Position numbers and translations under genes: made by a program
Assembly: GCA_034440575.1 (NCBI GenBank)
Contig: JAOTOL010001460.1
Coordinates: 441,501 to 505,500 of the forward strand
DNA: 64,000 bases
Reading direction: 5' to 3'
DNA from: Imbricaverruca yamaguchii
Taxonomy: Eukaryota; Arthropoda; Thecostraca; Neoverrucidae
Notes under the pieces: model-generated
Databases searched by the model: none
The model's input: only the letters and a program-made list of their open reading frames with translations
Told to the model about the DNA's origin: nothing
Shown here: positions 46,301 to 58,700 of the stretch, piece after piece
Numbering within the stretch: the stretch's first letter is position 1
How the letters are laid out: each line of letters starts with the position of its first letter

Positions 46301-49300
46301 GATAAGCCCTGTGTTTACGACAAGTATTGCTATATTCGCCATATTTCCAAGGTAGCTGTTAAGGCGTAGTCACCAAACCAGCTGACCAAACACACTTATC
46401 TGGTGTTTCTGTTGTTGTCCGCCAGATGTCCCCGGTGGAGATACGACTGAAGGAGCTGATTGTCGAGTGGGACAGCCTGTCGGCAGTGCCGCTGCAGAGG
46501 AGGAGCTCACCAGTCTGTCCCGCCGGCGCCGACTGCGACTCAGACGTCTCGTCAGAAGATGGTACATACTGGTGTCACTGGTCGGTGCACGCATCGCTCC
46601 TGTCCCGTCCCCGGTCACGACGACCAGGACGTGCGAGTAGTAGTAGTTGTAGTAATGCACGTTACTGGCAATGCACGTATCCCTCACTCTATCCCTGATC
46701 GACGACCAGCGTATACTATCAGGGACGGGGATGGCCGAGTGGTTAAGTCTGTGGGTACCAAAGGTCCCGGGTTCGACACTAGCGCCGCTCGGGACATTTC
46801 CCAATCCCGCGGCCCACCGGCGAAACAGCGTGGGCAGCGCCATTAGCCGTGAATGTGCGTAAAGTGCGTCGTGAACTACCCAATAAACAAATAGCGTATG
46901 CTGTCGCCGCCAGCATGCGGTGTTATTCGGGACGCTGGGCGAGCCAGGGCAAAAGGCCGGCGGACTGTCGGACTTCCCTGCTACAGCCACAGGATTGGAC
47001 ATCAAGCCGCGGAAGACAGTTGGTGGTCCGACCACAGCTGCACTCCTTCGGCAGCCTATTAATATGTGCATTATATCTTAACCCTCTCTCCGGTTAGACC
47101 CTCACACCCAGTCTCGGGGGGGGGGGGGTGATTGGAACCCCCTCCCTCTTAGCTCCAAACTAAGCGTCGTACGAAAACGAAAGAGGTGTCATCGAAAAGC
47201 GCTCGATGAGCGTCCAACCCCCGCAATTTTTCCGCAAATGTGACGTCACTATGGGGGCCTAGTTTTTTCAGACTAGCATGTTTTTGGCTCTGGGGATTCA
47301 TTTTTGGGGAGATTTGAAGCATATAAAAGTTATTTCAGATCAGAAAGGGGCAGCGATTTCAACCAGGACCATAACATTTTTGGGCACCCAAAAATAAAAA
47401 TAAAAGCCAAATTTTGTATCTCAAGTTTTCTTAAATTTTTCTTTTCTAATGGGTTGAACGGACCGAAAAACGTTGTTGGAAGTCAACTGGCTCCAATACA
47501 AAATGCTTACTTTATCCAGAATCTTATATTTATGATATTGCCTCTAATGGGCAAATATGCAAGACTAATAAGTAATCAATAACGTTTTTAAAATACACAA
47601 AATATCTGGTGCGTTTTGTTACATCTCTAAAGATAAGCAGACGACGAAAGTTTCATTAAAATATATGTATCCGTTAAAGCGTGACGACTGGTTTAACTTT
47701 TTTCATGGTGACCTCACTTGGCCTAGACTAACTCCTTGACTAGATGACCTGACTTCAAAATGTTGACACAACGTGCCAAATTGATGTGGGAATAGGTATG
47801 CAATATTTCGGCGCGCTGCCGCACGCCATTCTTTTACTATCCGCGGAAAACCTTAGATGGCGGTTCAAGACCCCCACCCCCGACACAGTGCGGGTTAAGC
47901 TTATGCACAATGCCAAACTGGCGGATTAGAATGGGTGCCTCGCCATATCACGATCCTTACGTCTCACAGCCATCCTGCTCGGTCTATGTCGTATGCAACC
48001 CTTACGTCTCACAGCCACGCAGCCATTACGTCTCACAGACATGCAACCCTCCTGCTCAGTCTATGTCGCATTCGGCTCTTACGTCTCACAGCTCAGTCCA
48101 TGTCTCATGAACCCCTTCCTTCTCACAGCCATCCCGTTCAATATATGTTGTACTCAGCCCTTACATCTAACAGCCATTCCCATCGGTATATGTCGCATAG
48201 AACCTTTGAGCCCACACCTGAGGCCGTCACGCTCCGTAGTGCGTAGGTCCCGTAGTGTATGGCGTCACGAAGTCAACCGGCAATGTCTGAGACGGATGAG
48301 GACTCTCGCTGGAATACCATGTGCGTTGCGGGCTGTCCGCGCGAATGAATTTTGTCACAAACGTCGTTCTTTGACCAAAGGCTAAGAGTACTCCAGGAGA
48401 GATTGTGATCGCAGTTGATGAATATCAAGAGAAGGTTGGGAAGAATTCGGACGAAAAACGTTGTAACGATGTTATTTAAGTTATTTCAAGGCGTGAAAAG
48501 CGTGACGATTGGGTCAGCCGGGCCGTTCAGCTGGTCATTTCCGACGTATAAACCTGGGTAGAATCGCTCGGAATGGGTCTTCGTGACTAATGGGACTTCT
48601 AGACTAACGTGCTTTTTATAACGGTGCGATTTTTTCCACATGCACAGTGTAGTTGTAGGAGCTTTATTGACCACATTTTAATCCTGAACACGGCAGTGCG
48701 TGCACCGTTTAAACAGAAACGGCACGTCGGTGCTCTCTACATTGAACCACGGTATGACACGCTTGGCGGAAGATGTCATTGCAAAAGTACAGAATTGCGG
48801 TGCTCGTGGACCATGGGGAAATTTCATTCATAATCTCCTGGCGGAGCGACGTTGTATTGCTCGCGTTGGGACATCAGCATACGTGAACGGTGTCCTACAG
48901 GGAAGTGTTCGGTGTGTAGCACAGTTTGCGATAACGATTAATGCCATATGTGACGTATATTCACCAGGACTTGGCCGTTCGCTCTTCGTCGACAATTGTG
49001 CCACCTGATGCAGTACAGCTAGGCTGTTGGCTATGTCGAAACGTCTCCAATTTAGTGATTATTAGGCTTCAAAGGTGGAGGGTGCTGAATGGATTCTTTT
49101 TTTGTGTTCAGGATACCAGCACAGTGCACTTCCGCCGTGGGCGTGACTGCGGGGATCCTCCTTGGCTGCGTGGGAACTAGATTCCAGTGCAGTCTGCAGT
49201 GGAGTTTTCTTTTGGAGTGACCTTCGATTTCAATCTTAGTTACAGTGAGAATTTTAACACACTCCGCGAGCAGCGCCTAAGATCCCTTAGCATATTGAGA

Positions 49301-52300
49301 TGTCCGTCGCGTACTAGCCATGGAGCGGATGGGCGCAAAATAACCTTGACAGTCGACGCACCCCTAAGCTCAAATGCATTTTCATCAGACATGGAGCGGA
49401 CAGTGAATCGCTGATTTTCTTCCATCAACCGCTGATGCGCGCAAAGCTGGACGACGCTAGTTTTATTTACGATGGAGTCCGTATCTCTACCACTGTAATA
49501 TTGGGGCCGTCCATTGCATTGTTATCCGCATTGCAACGGGACCATTCCGCACCCCACCCACGACGACCCTCTTGGAAGAAGTGCACGCGAGCCGCGTCTC
49601 TGCGCAGAGATAGGTGGGGAATGCGCTACGTTTGTAAACTTCGCCAGTTTCCGAGCCACCCGCTTATTGCTCCCATATTTGTTTGCAACATTTGCAGCGA
49701 AGCGGAATTTGGGTGTCGCCCCGCTTCCAGTGTGGATTTGTAAGCTTTTTCGAGAAAAAAAGTTGAATTTAGCTTCAATGAATTCAGAGAGCGTAGTGCG
49801 TGCAAACAATGAGAGTTGATCGCACCGGAGATGCATGTATTTATCGCGAAAACAAGCAAAATGCGATATCGCTCCGGCAGAGTGTTGCGTACTCACCATC
49901 GGAGCATATTGGGTTGTGTCAGGATTGGGTGGCAACCTATTTTGATGGACCCCGAATGGAGGGTTGTGTGAGCTGTGTTTTTATCTATGCCTCTGTCACC
50001 CGATCGTCTTCGCTCTCGACAAGTTATCGTCGACATGTTATCTTCACCGATTCTTTACGCAACCTTTTGGCTCTGAATTCAACTCTGCTCGGACCCTGCC
50101 TCCGCTGAGACTCAACTCCGCTCAACTCCGCTCTGACTGAGCTCTGACTCCGTCCAACGTTTTGGTTTCAGATTGGATTTTGGTTTATTGGATTGAATTG
50201 CTTTTTCCTATTTGCGTAGTATCATAAGCCGTCTTACCGCTACGCACCGCTTAGGGCGAATGGTGGCTCTGTGTTGGCTCCCAAGTCATGTGTAAATTTC
50301 TGGAAGTGAGTCGGCCGAAGCTGCGACGAAACGAACAGCTCATGCCCTGCGCACTCGGCCATTGCCACTGACTGCGACGAACCACTACCGGGAATGGTCT
50401 ATTTTCATCCCAGCCAAGTGGCAGGCGGCGTGGGCTGCCCACGGACAACCTGAGAGCCATCAAGCAATGTCGGACCGTGGAGCCCGTCTTGTTATGAGCT
50501 TAGACAAGAATAGGTGACACTGTGCCGCCTCCGCATTGAGCAAACTTGCGCCGCTCATAGTTGCCTGCCATGCGGTGATGGCAGGCCTCAGTGCTCCAGA
50601 TGGCGTGCACCATTGACAGTTCGCCACGCTTTGATCTGTCTTTGTCATGCTGACGGACGTAGATGCCACTTTGGGTGTGTCCAGGTGACATCCCTTAATG
50701 ATGTTCTGTTCGACATGTCTTGCATTGCCAAATCGGGACGACTGATGGACTTTCTGTCTAAAATGTAATTTTCAGTGATATATGTTCCTCACTGACGTAC
50801 GCTCCATGCAGGATCCATAGTACTTGCGTCATATGAAGATTGTCCACGATGTGAAACCCGCTACTGCATTGAACCATAGTTCGGTGACCGTCTGAGTTCT
50901 GGGCGGAATATGACCATTGCAGTCGAAAACCCCTGCAGTACAGAGAACTAACTAACTAACTAACGGATACGAGTCGTGAAATAAAAATGCCGTCGTGGGT
51001 GACAGGATGGGATTAGTGAGATTTGCATCAGGTCTGCACTGCACACCACTTCACCTTCCTGGCACTCGCGTTCAGCCTCATTGTGTTGCCCTTCCCCGGG
51101 GGTCGTTAGGTCTGCCAACATGTCGGTGCTCATTACGCTCTTCGCGGTTCTCCATGTTTTCGGTGTGATGCTGCCGGCACACTGTCCATGTCCCGACACG
51201 TGGTGGGCTGACGTGTGCGGGCTCCATACTCTCCATGACCTAGTCTGGCAAGGCTATGTTCATGCGGCGCAGTTTCTGCCGAAACCTCCGGAAGCTTACC
51301 GCGCCGCCTCCGTGTTTCTTCATATAGTCCTGATGCGTATCAGATGCTGGTGTTTGACGGCAAGTGGTGACGCCGATGAGTATGTGGCATCCATGGTAGT
51401 GGGAGAGGGCGCATGGACGGAAGCTCTCGATGTGCTCGATATGTATGAAACACGGTCATTTGCTGTCCAGAAGTCTCATAGGGTCGCCTTGCGTGATATT
51501 TGGCGATCACATGTACACAAAATCGTAAGGGAGATTTCCAGGAATTAATTCATAAGAGCTGAAATCATTCAGATAGATTGTGTATGCTATTTACTCCTGG
51601 GAATGCGGTGCTTATTCTTAATACAAGGCAGTAGCATTAACAATACATCTTTCTGCGTTTGCACATGGTTATGTGAAGTACCAACTATGCATAATAAGTA
51701 TGCATTACATGCCAAGGTGATAAAACATCTGCAATGCATCCGGCCCATAACGATAGATACAGATTAACCATGCATCTACCAATGCAGTACCCAGTTCTTT
51801 TCATTGGTTTTGTCCTGTCATTTGAGAGTTGAAGCAACTGATAATGTCAAAAGATAATCATACAAGCCATTTTCAAGCGATGTAATTGTATATCAAATGG
51901 CACGTGTTGCACCAATACGGCCGCTCATTTCAATGAGTACCTGCAAACTGCATTAATGCATACAGTAGATGGAGATCGGGCACGTTTCACCTCCATCACT
52001 TCTGGGTCGAAGGTGCCCACCCGGGAACAATATTTGGGTGAGGCGCTTACCCAGGAACAATGTGTGTACAGAGCTGTTGGGAAGCGTGGTTTCGTTTATT
52101 TTTTTCCGCTATTGCTATGACTCAAACCGGCCAGGGATCTGCTCTTTCAGATATGTGGAGTTCAGTACCCGTGGTGGATTAATGAAAAATATGCATGGGG
52201 AGGGAGCTCAAACAGCTTAAGCTTAATTTCATCTGTTGTACTCCCATGTTCATAGTGATAAGAGTGAAAGTGAATCGGGGGATTGAGTACCAAAAATACA

Positions 52301-55300
52301 TAGAAAATTTCACCCCTGGTTACTAGTAAGCACCATTGGCTCAACCATGGCAAAATGGTACCGGAGATATTTGCGGTTGTAAATGCGTTCTTCCCATAGA
52401 ATGTCCATGACCGTAGTGGTAAACATCAAAAATGCTGAAGAGATCTATCCGCCTCAACTTCAATGGTGGCGGAGCCCATGTCAAGCACATCACTAAAGGT
52501 ATAGATGACCCCATAGATGCGAAAATATGTCGGTAAATTAGGCGGCCGGTCAAAATTGGGCGGCTGGTTTCGTGTCCGGACGAACCGTCGATGGCGTGCG
52601 GCTGGTCATGCATTGGACCAGAACGTCGGCCGACCGCATTCTTCATGGTATTGGGTTGATGTATGCATGAGAAAGTTTATATTCATCAACCTGAATATAC
52701 TTGAACTTGAATGTCAACAATGCTACAATTAACTGATTACGCTGTGTGTGAAGGCCCGGTGTGACCGTGTCTCCTGTGTGTGGAGGTGTGGTGTGGTCGT
52801 GTCTCCTGTGTGTGGAGGTGTGGTGTGATCGTGTCTCCTGTGTGTGGAGGTGTGGTGTGACCGTGTCTGCTGTGTGTGGAGGTGTGGTGTGGCCGTGTCT
52901 CCTGTGTGTGTGGTGTGACCGTGTCTGCTGTGTGTGGAGGCGTGGTGTGACCGTGTTTCCTGTGTGTGGAGGTGTGGTGTGACCGTGTCTCCTTTTCCTG
53001 TGTGTGGAGGTGTGGTGTGACCGTGTCTCCGTTGTGTGTGGAGGTGTGGTGTGTCGTGTCTCCTGTGTGTGGAGGTGTGGTGTGACCGTGTCTCCTGTGT
53101 GTGGAGGTGTGGTGTGACCGTGTCTCCTGTGTGTGGAGGTGTGGTGTGACCGTGTCTGCTGTGTGTGGAGGCGTGGTGTGACCGTGTTTCCTGTGTGTGG
53201 AGGTGTGGTGTGACCGTGTCTCCTGTGTGTGGAGGTGTGATGTGGCCGTGTCTCCTGTGTGTGGAGGTGTGGTGTGATCGTGTCTGCTGTGTGTGGAGGT
53301 GTGGTGTGACCGTGTCTGCTGTGTGTGGAGGTGTGGTGTGACCGTGTTTCCTGTGTGTGGAGGTGTGGTGTGACCGTGTCTCCTGTGTGTGGAGGTGTGG
53401 TGTAGTCGTGTCTCCTGTGTGTGGAGGTGTGATGTGGCCGTGTCTCCTGTGTGTGGAGGTGTGTGTGCCTTTTGTGTGGTGTGACCGTGTCTCCTGTGTG
53501 TGGAGGTGTGGTGTGACCGTGTCTCCTGTGTGTGGAGGTGTGATGTGGCCGTGTCTCCTGTTTATTCGTGTTTCCTGTGTGTGGAGGTGTGGTGTGACCG
53601 TGTCTCCTGTGTGTGGAGGTGTGGTGTGGCCGTGTCTCCTGTGTGTGGAGGTGTGGTGTGACCGTGTCTCCTGTGTGTGGAGGTGTGGTGTGGCCGTGTC
53701 TCCTGTGTGTGGAGGTGTGATGTGACCGTGTCTCCTGTGTGTGGAGGTGTGGTGTGACCGTGTCTGCTGTGTGTGGAGGTGTGGTGTGACCGTGTCTCCT
53801 GTGTGTGGAGGTGTGATGTGACCGTGTTTCCTGTGTGTGGAGGTGTGGTGTGGTCGTGTCTCCTGTGTGTGGAGGTGTGATGTGGCCGTGTCCCCTGTGT
53901 GTGGAGGTGTGGTGTGACCGTGTTTCCTGTGTGTAGAGGTGTGGTGTGACCGTGTCCCCTGTGTGTGGAGGTGTGGTGTGGCCGTGTCCCCTGTGTGTGG
54001 AGGTGTGGTGTGACCGTGTCCCCTGTGTGTGGAGGTGTGGTGTGGCCGTGTCTCCTGTGTGTGGAGGTGTGGTGTGACCGTGTCTCCTGTGTGTGGAGGT
54101 GTGGTGTGACCGTGTTTCCTGTGTGTGGAGGTGTGGTGTGGTCGTGTCTCCTGTGTGTGGAGGTGTGATGTGGCCGTGTATCCTGTGTGTGGAGGTGTGG
54201 TGTGACCGTGTCTCCTGTGTGTGGAGGTGTGGTGTGACCGTGTCTGCTGTGTGTGGAGGTGTGGTGTGACCGTGTCTGCTGTGTGTGGAGGTGTGGTGTG
54301 ACCGTGTCTCCTGTGTGTGGAGGTGTGGTGTGACCGTGTTCCCTGTGTGTGGAGGTGTGGTGTGACCGTGTCTCCTGTGTGTGGAGGTGTGATGTGACCG
54401 TGTCTCCTGTGTGTGGAGGTGTGGTGTGACCTTATCTCCCATGTCCAGAGGTGCAGCAGTACGGGCGCCACCTGCCGCTGGCCTCTGCCGTACTGGACCT
54501 GTGTGTGGAGGTGTGGTGTGGTCGTGTCTCCTGTGTGTGGAGGTGTGGTGTGGTCGTGTCTCCTGTGTGTGGAGGTGTGGTGTGACCGTGTCTCCTGTGT
54601 GTGGAGGTGTGGTGTGACCGTGTCTCCTGTGTGTGGAGGTGTGGTGTGATCGTGTCTCCTGTGTGTGGAGGTGTGGTGTGACCGTGTCTCCTGTGTGTGG
54701 AGGTGTGGTGTGACCGTGTCTCCTGTGTGTGGAGGTGTGGTGTGACCGTGTTTCTGTGTGTGGAGGTGTGGTGTGGCCGTGTCTCCTGTGTGTGGAGGTG
54801 TGGTGTGACCGTGTCTCCTGTGTGTGGAGGTGTGGTGTGACCGTGTCTCCTGTGTGTGGAGGTGTGGTGTGGTCGTGTCTCCTGTGTGTGGAGGTGTGGT
54901 GTGGCCGTGTCTCCTGTGTGTGGAGGTGTGGTGTGACCGTGTCTCCTGTGTGTGGAGGTGTGGTGTGGCCGTGTCTCCTGTGTGTGGAGGTGTGGTGTGA
55001 CCGTGTCTCCTGTGTGTGGAGGTGTGGTGTGACCGTGTTTCCTGTGTGTGGAGGTGTGGTGTGGCCGTGTCTCCTGTGTGTGGAGGTGTGGTGTGACCGT
55101 ATCTCCCGTGTCCAGAGGTGCAGCAGTACGGGCGCCACCTGCCGCTGGCCTCTGCCGTCCTGGACCTGTGTGTGGAGGTGTGGTGTGGTCGTGTATCCTG
55201 TGTGTGGAGGTGTGGTGTGGTCGTGTCTCCTGTGTGTGGAGGTGTGGTGTGGTTGTGTTTCCTGTGTGTGAAGGTGTGGTGTGACCGTGTCTCCTGTGTG

Positions 55301-55635
55301 TGGAGGTGTGGTGTGACCGTATCTCCCGTGTCCAGAGGTGCAGCAGTACGGGCGCCACCTGCCGCTGGCCTCTGCCGTCCTGGACCTGTGTGTGGAGGCG
55401 CTCCGGCCCAGCCAACACTGGGCCGTCAGCTCCACTGCCGTCCGACTCACCAAGCTGCTATTCGGCAGACTCATAGAGAACAGTCTGCAGGTGAGATGCC
55501 GGCACACCATCTGACACAGGTGCACGAACACATATGCCCCGTCCGACAGGTACATTTCGTGACGCAGGCCTACGGATACACTGTTCCACACAACTACCCG
55601 GGCCTGACCAGTGGCGTAGGTAAAAATGAATTTGG

Positions 55636-55724
<89 letters not shown>

Positions 55725-58700
55725 AGAGATCAGATCTCACGAGCTTCGTTGCATCCTCTATGTCTTAGGTAAGATGATGATGCCATGAATAACTGTTATT
55801 TGTTGGGCGGAGTCCGGATATCATACGCAGCAAATTTGGAAATGAAATAATTTCTTCATCACACGAACACTTTTCTGAGTCGCGAATAAGCGGGGCGCGG
55901 AGGTTGGTTAGGTGCGTCTCGCGCATCAAAGAAGAGTCGAATTCAGTCGAATTGTTTGCATTTCGCGGTTATGTATGCGTTGCTCGATGCAGAGTAGAGC
56001 GCAGTGTATGTGCCTCGTGGACTTGGCGCAAGCACAGTTGTCGTTTCATGCATGGTCATAAATGTTTAGGGTTAGTTCCTTCCAGATGTGTGCGAGTAAT
56101 TTCATTTCCATTTAACTTTCATTCCTGTGTTTGGCTTTCATTTAGTTAATGCAAACCTGGAAACGTGCAGCAAGGTGGCTCATAATTGAATGTGCCATTT
56201 GTATGTGAGCGTGCATGAACCGGTCGTGATCTTGGTAGCTGGGCTTCTTTATGGCGACCTTTGACAGACTGATGCGTCGGCGCATTGCAGAGGTGGCACG
56301 GCCGCGGCCACCAACGGTGTGATAATTACGACGTCGGCGAAAAACCTGGGCGCAAAATGACCTTGGTGGTCGGTGCGTTCACAAACTCCAATTCATCATA
56401 ATGTACGAAAATAACCTATGATTTGTCCGACTCGAAAGGCGCGAGTCTGCGCGTCAACAGGTGTCCGTTTGATCAGGCCATAGCAGGTGAGCTAAGCAGC
56501 GTCGCCTCTGACGTTGCAGCGGACCCTGGATCAGCTGGTACGTCCGGCCGCCTTTGTCGACTACCTCCGTATGCTGAGGGAGGCGGCGTTCTCCGCCGAG
56601 CCGGAGACGGAGACGCCGCGCTCCGCTGGGGAGCTCCGGCCGGCTGTTGTCGCCGCCATCGTCGACCTCAGCGGTCAGTGCTGCAGTCGACCTCAGTGGT
56701 CAGTGGTCAGTGGTGCAGTCAACCTGGGCGGTCAGTGTTGTTGTCGGCCTGAGCGGTCAGTGTTGCAGTCCACCTGAGCAGTCAGTGTTGTAGTCGACCT
56801 GAGCGGTCATTGTTGTAGTCGACCTGAGCGGTCAGTGTTGCAATCGACCTGAGCGGTCAGTGTCGCAATCGACTTGAGCGGTCAGTGTTGTAGTCGACAT
56901 CAGGGTTCAGTGTTGCAGTTGACCTGAGCGGTCAGTGTTGCAATCGATCTCAGCGGTCAGTGTTGTAGTCCACCTGAGCGGTCATTGTTGCGCTGGTCAC
57001 ACGGTGTGACGTCATGCCGACCTCCGCCCACCACGTGACGCTCACTGTTAGTCGGTCGGCTGGTCACGTGATGCTCACTGGTGGTCGGTCGGCTGGTCAC
57101 GTGGCGCTCACCGTCAGTAAATCAGTCTGGCGGTTTCGTGATATGTCGCTGTGTACAATGTATACATGTTTGTGTGGTAATACATGCGAGCAATATCGTG
57201 TACTCTCCCAGTAGTGTCGTTCCATGAAAATGGCCGATATTGTGTGAGCTGGTAAATGTGCGCTGAATACCGCCCCCCCCCCGTTCGGTTGGGCCCATTG
57301 GAAGCATAGGGTGCTTCGGAACCTTTGGTCATCTTTTCTCATTTGTGTTTCGAAAAAATAGCTGGCGGTACTTCCAACAATCGTCAGTGATACTACCTTT
57401 TTCAATGCATTTTATATGTTGCAAGCTCCAAGTAGATACATATATGTGACAACTTAAAATGATGCTAGAGCAGCTATTGGTAGTGCTCGGATGTTCGTCG
57501 TGCTCGAGCAGTTTTGGTAGTGCCCGAACAGCTGTTGTTAGTGCTCGAACAACTATTGGTGGTGCTCCAGCAACTCTTCCTCACACATCGCTACCAAAGG
57601 CATACAGAGTGACGCTAGTGCACCTTCAGTGTCCCTTCATGTAGACTGGGAAGTGAACTTCAGTGACTGCCGATTTCACACTGCGTCACGGGTGGCATTG
57701 GTGCCTAGCATACGCTCTTGCACACTCGGCCATCCTGAAGATACACCAGTCAACTGATTGGATGGGTCCGACAGCGATCCAGGCTGTCAGCTGCTGGTCA
57801 GGCCGTGCTCAGTCTCACTCTCCGCTTGGTGGCTGGTTTCGGTGTGTCTGAGATCTGGTACCGTGTCATCTCGAACACCGCTTTGTGGCTGGGAGTAATG
57901 AGGGGAACAGTGATCTCGACTACCTCTTTAGCGAGGCACTACAGGGTGTGTACAGGGTCGTGCTGTTTTCGTCAGTTGTAGCTGTCACTGTTATCTCGTG
58001 TGGGTGACTAGTTGTCTGTTACCCTCTGTGTGTGACTGCCGTTGTGTATGTTGCCCTAAGTGTGTGACTGGACTATGTCCGTTGCCGTCCGCGTGCGATT
58101 GTATCTACTACCATCTGGATATAGCTGTGTCTGTTATCTTCTGTGTGTGAATGAGTTGTCTGCTACCCTCCGCGTGGCTGCCGTTTTGTATACTGCCTAA
58201 GTGTGTGACTGCAGCTGTGACCGTTACCCTCTGCGTGTAATTGTATCTGCTACCCTCCGTGTATGAATATGGCTGTCTGTAACCCTCTGCGTGACTAGAT
58301 GTGTGTTGTGTTGTGTACGACTGCAACTATGTTGTGTCTGTCGTACTATGTGCGGCTGTGTCTGCGCTGTTGCTCTCTTGTTTATTGTTTATTGGTTGGT
58401 CCACGACACACTTTATGCACATTCACGGCTAATGACGCCGCCCACACTGTTTCGCCGGTGGGCCGCGGGATTGGGAAATGTCCTGAGTGGCGCTAGAGTC
58501 GAACCCGGGACCTTTGGTACCCATAGCCCGACACCATAACCACTCGGCCATCCCCCCCCCCGCTGTTGCTCTCTGGGTACGACTGCATCTATAAATTGTG
58601 CGCTACATGACCGACGCAGTCGATGCGCCCCTAAATTCCAGTAACAAGGACTGCATCTATATGCTGTCTGCCCGGCTATGTGTCGCTGTGGCTGTGTGCT

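Noticed and set aside
46721..46892. tRNA gene (TGGCCGAGTGG and GGTTCGA boxes)
   Set aside because: The stems do not close as a tRNA, three similar copies exist, and target-site duplications and an A-rich tail show SINEs.
52643..55591. 982-codon (and 580- and 328-codon) open frames on the - strand
   Set aside because: They are readings of the 32-bp minisatellite (three units make 96 nt without stops), composed of HTTPPHTG-type repeats, and overlap exon 10 antisense. No coding signal beyond the repeat.
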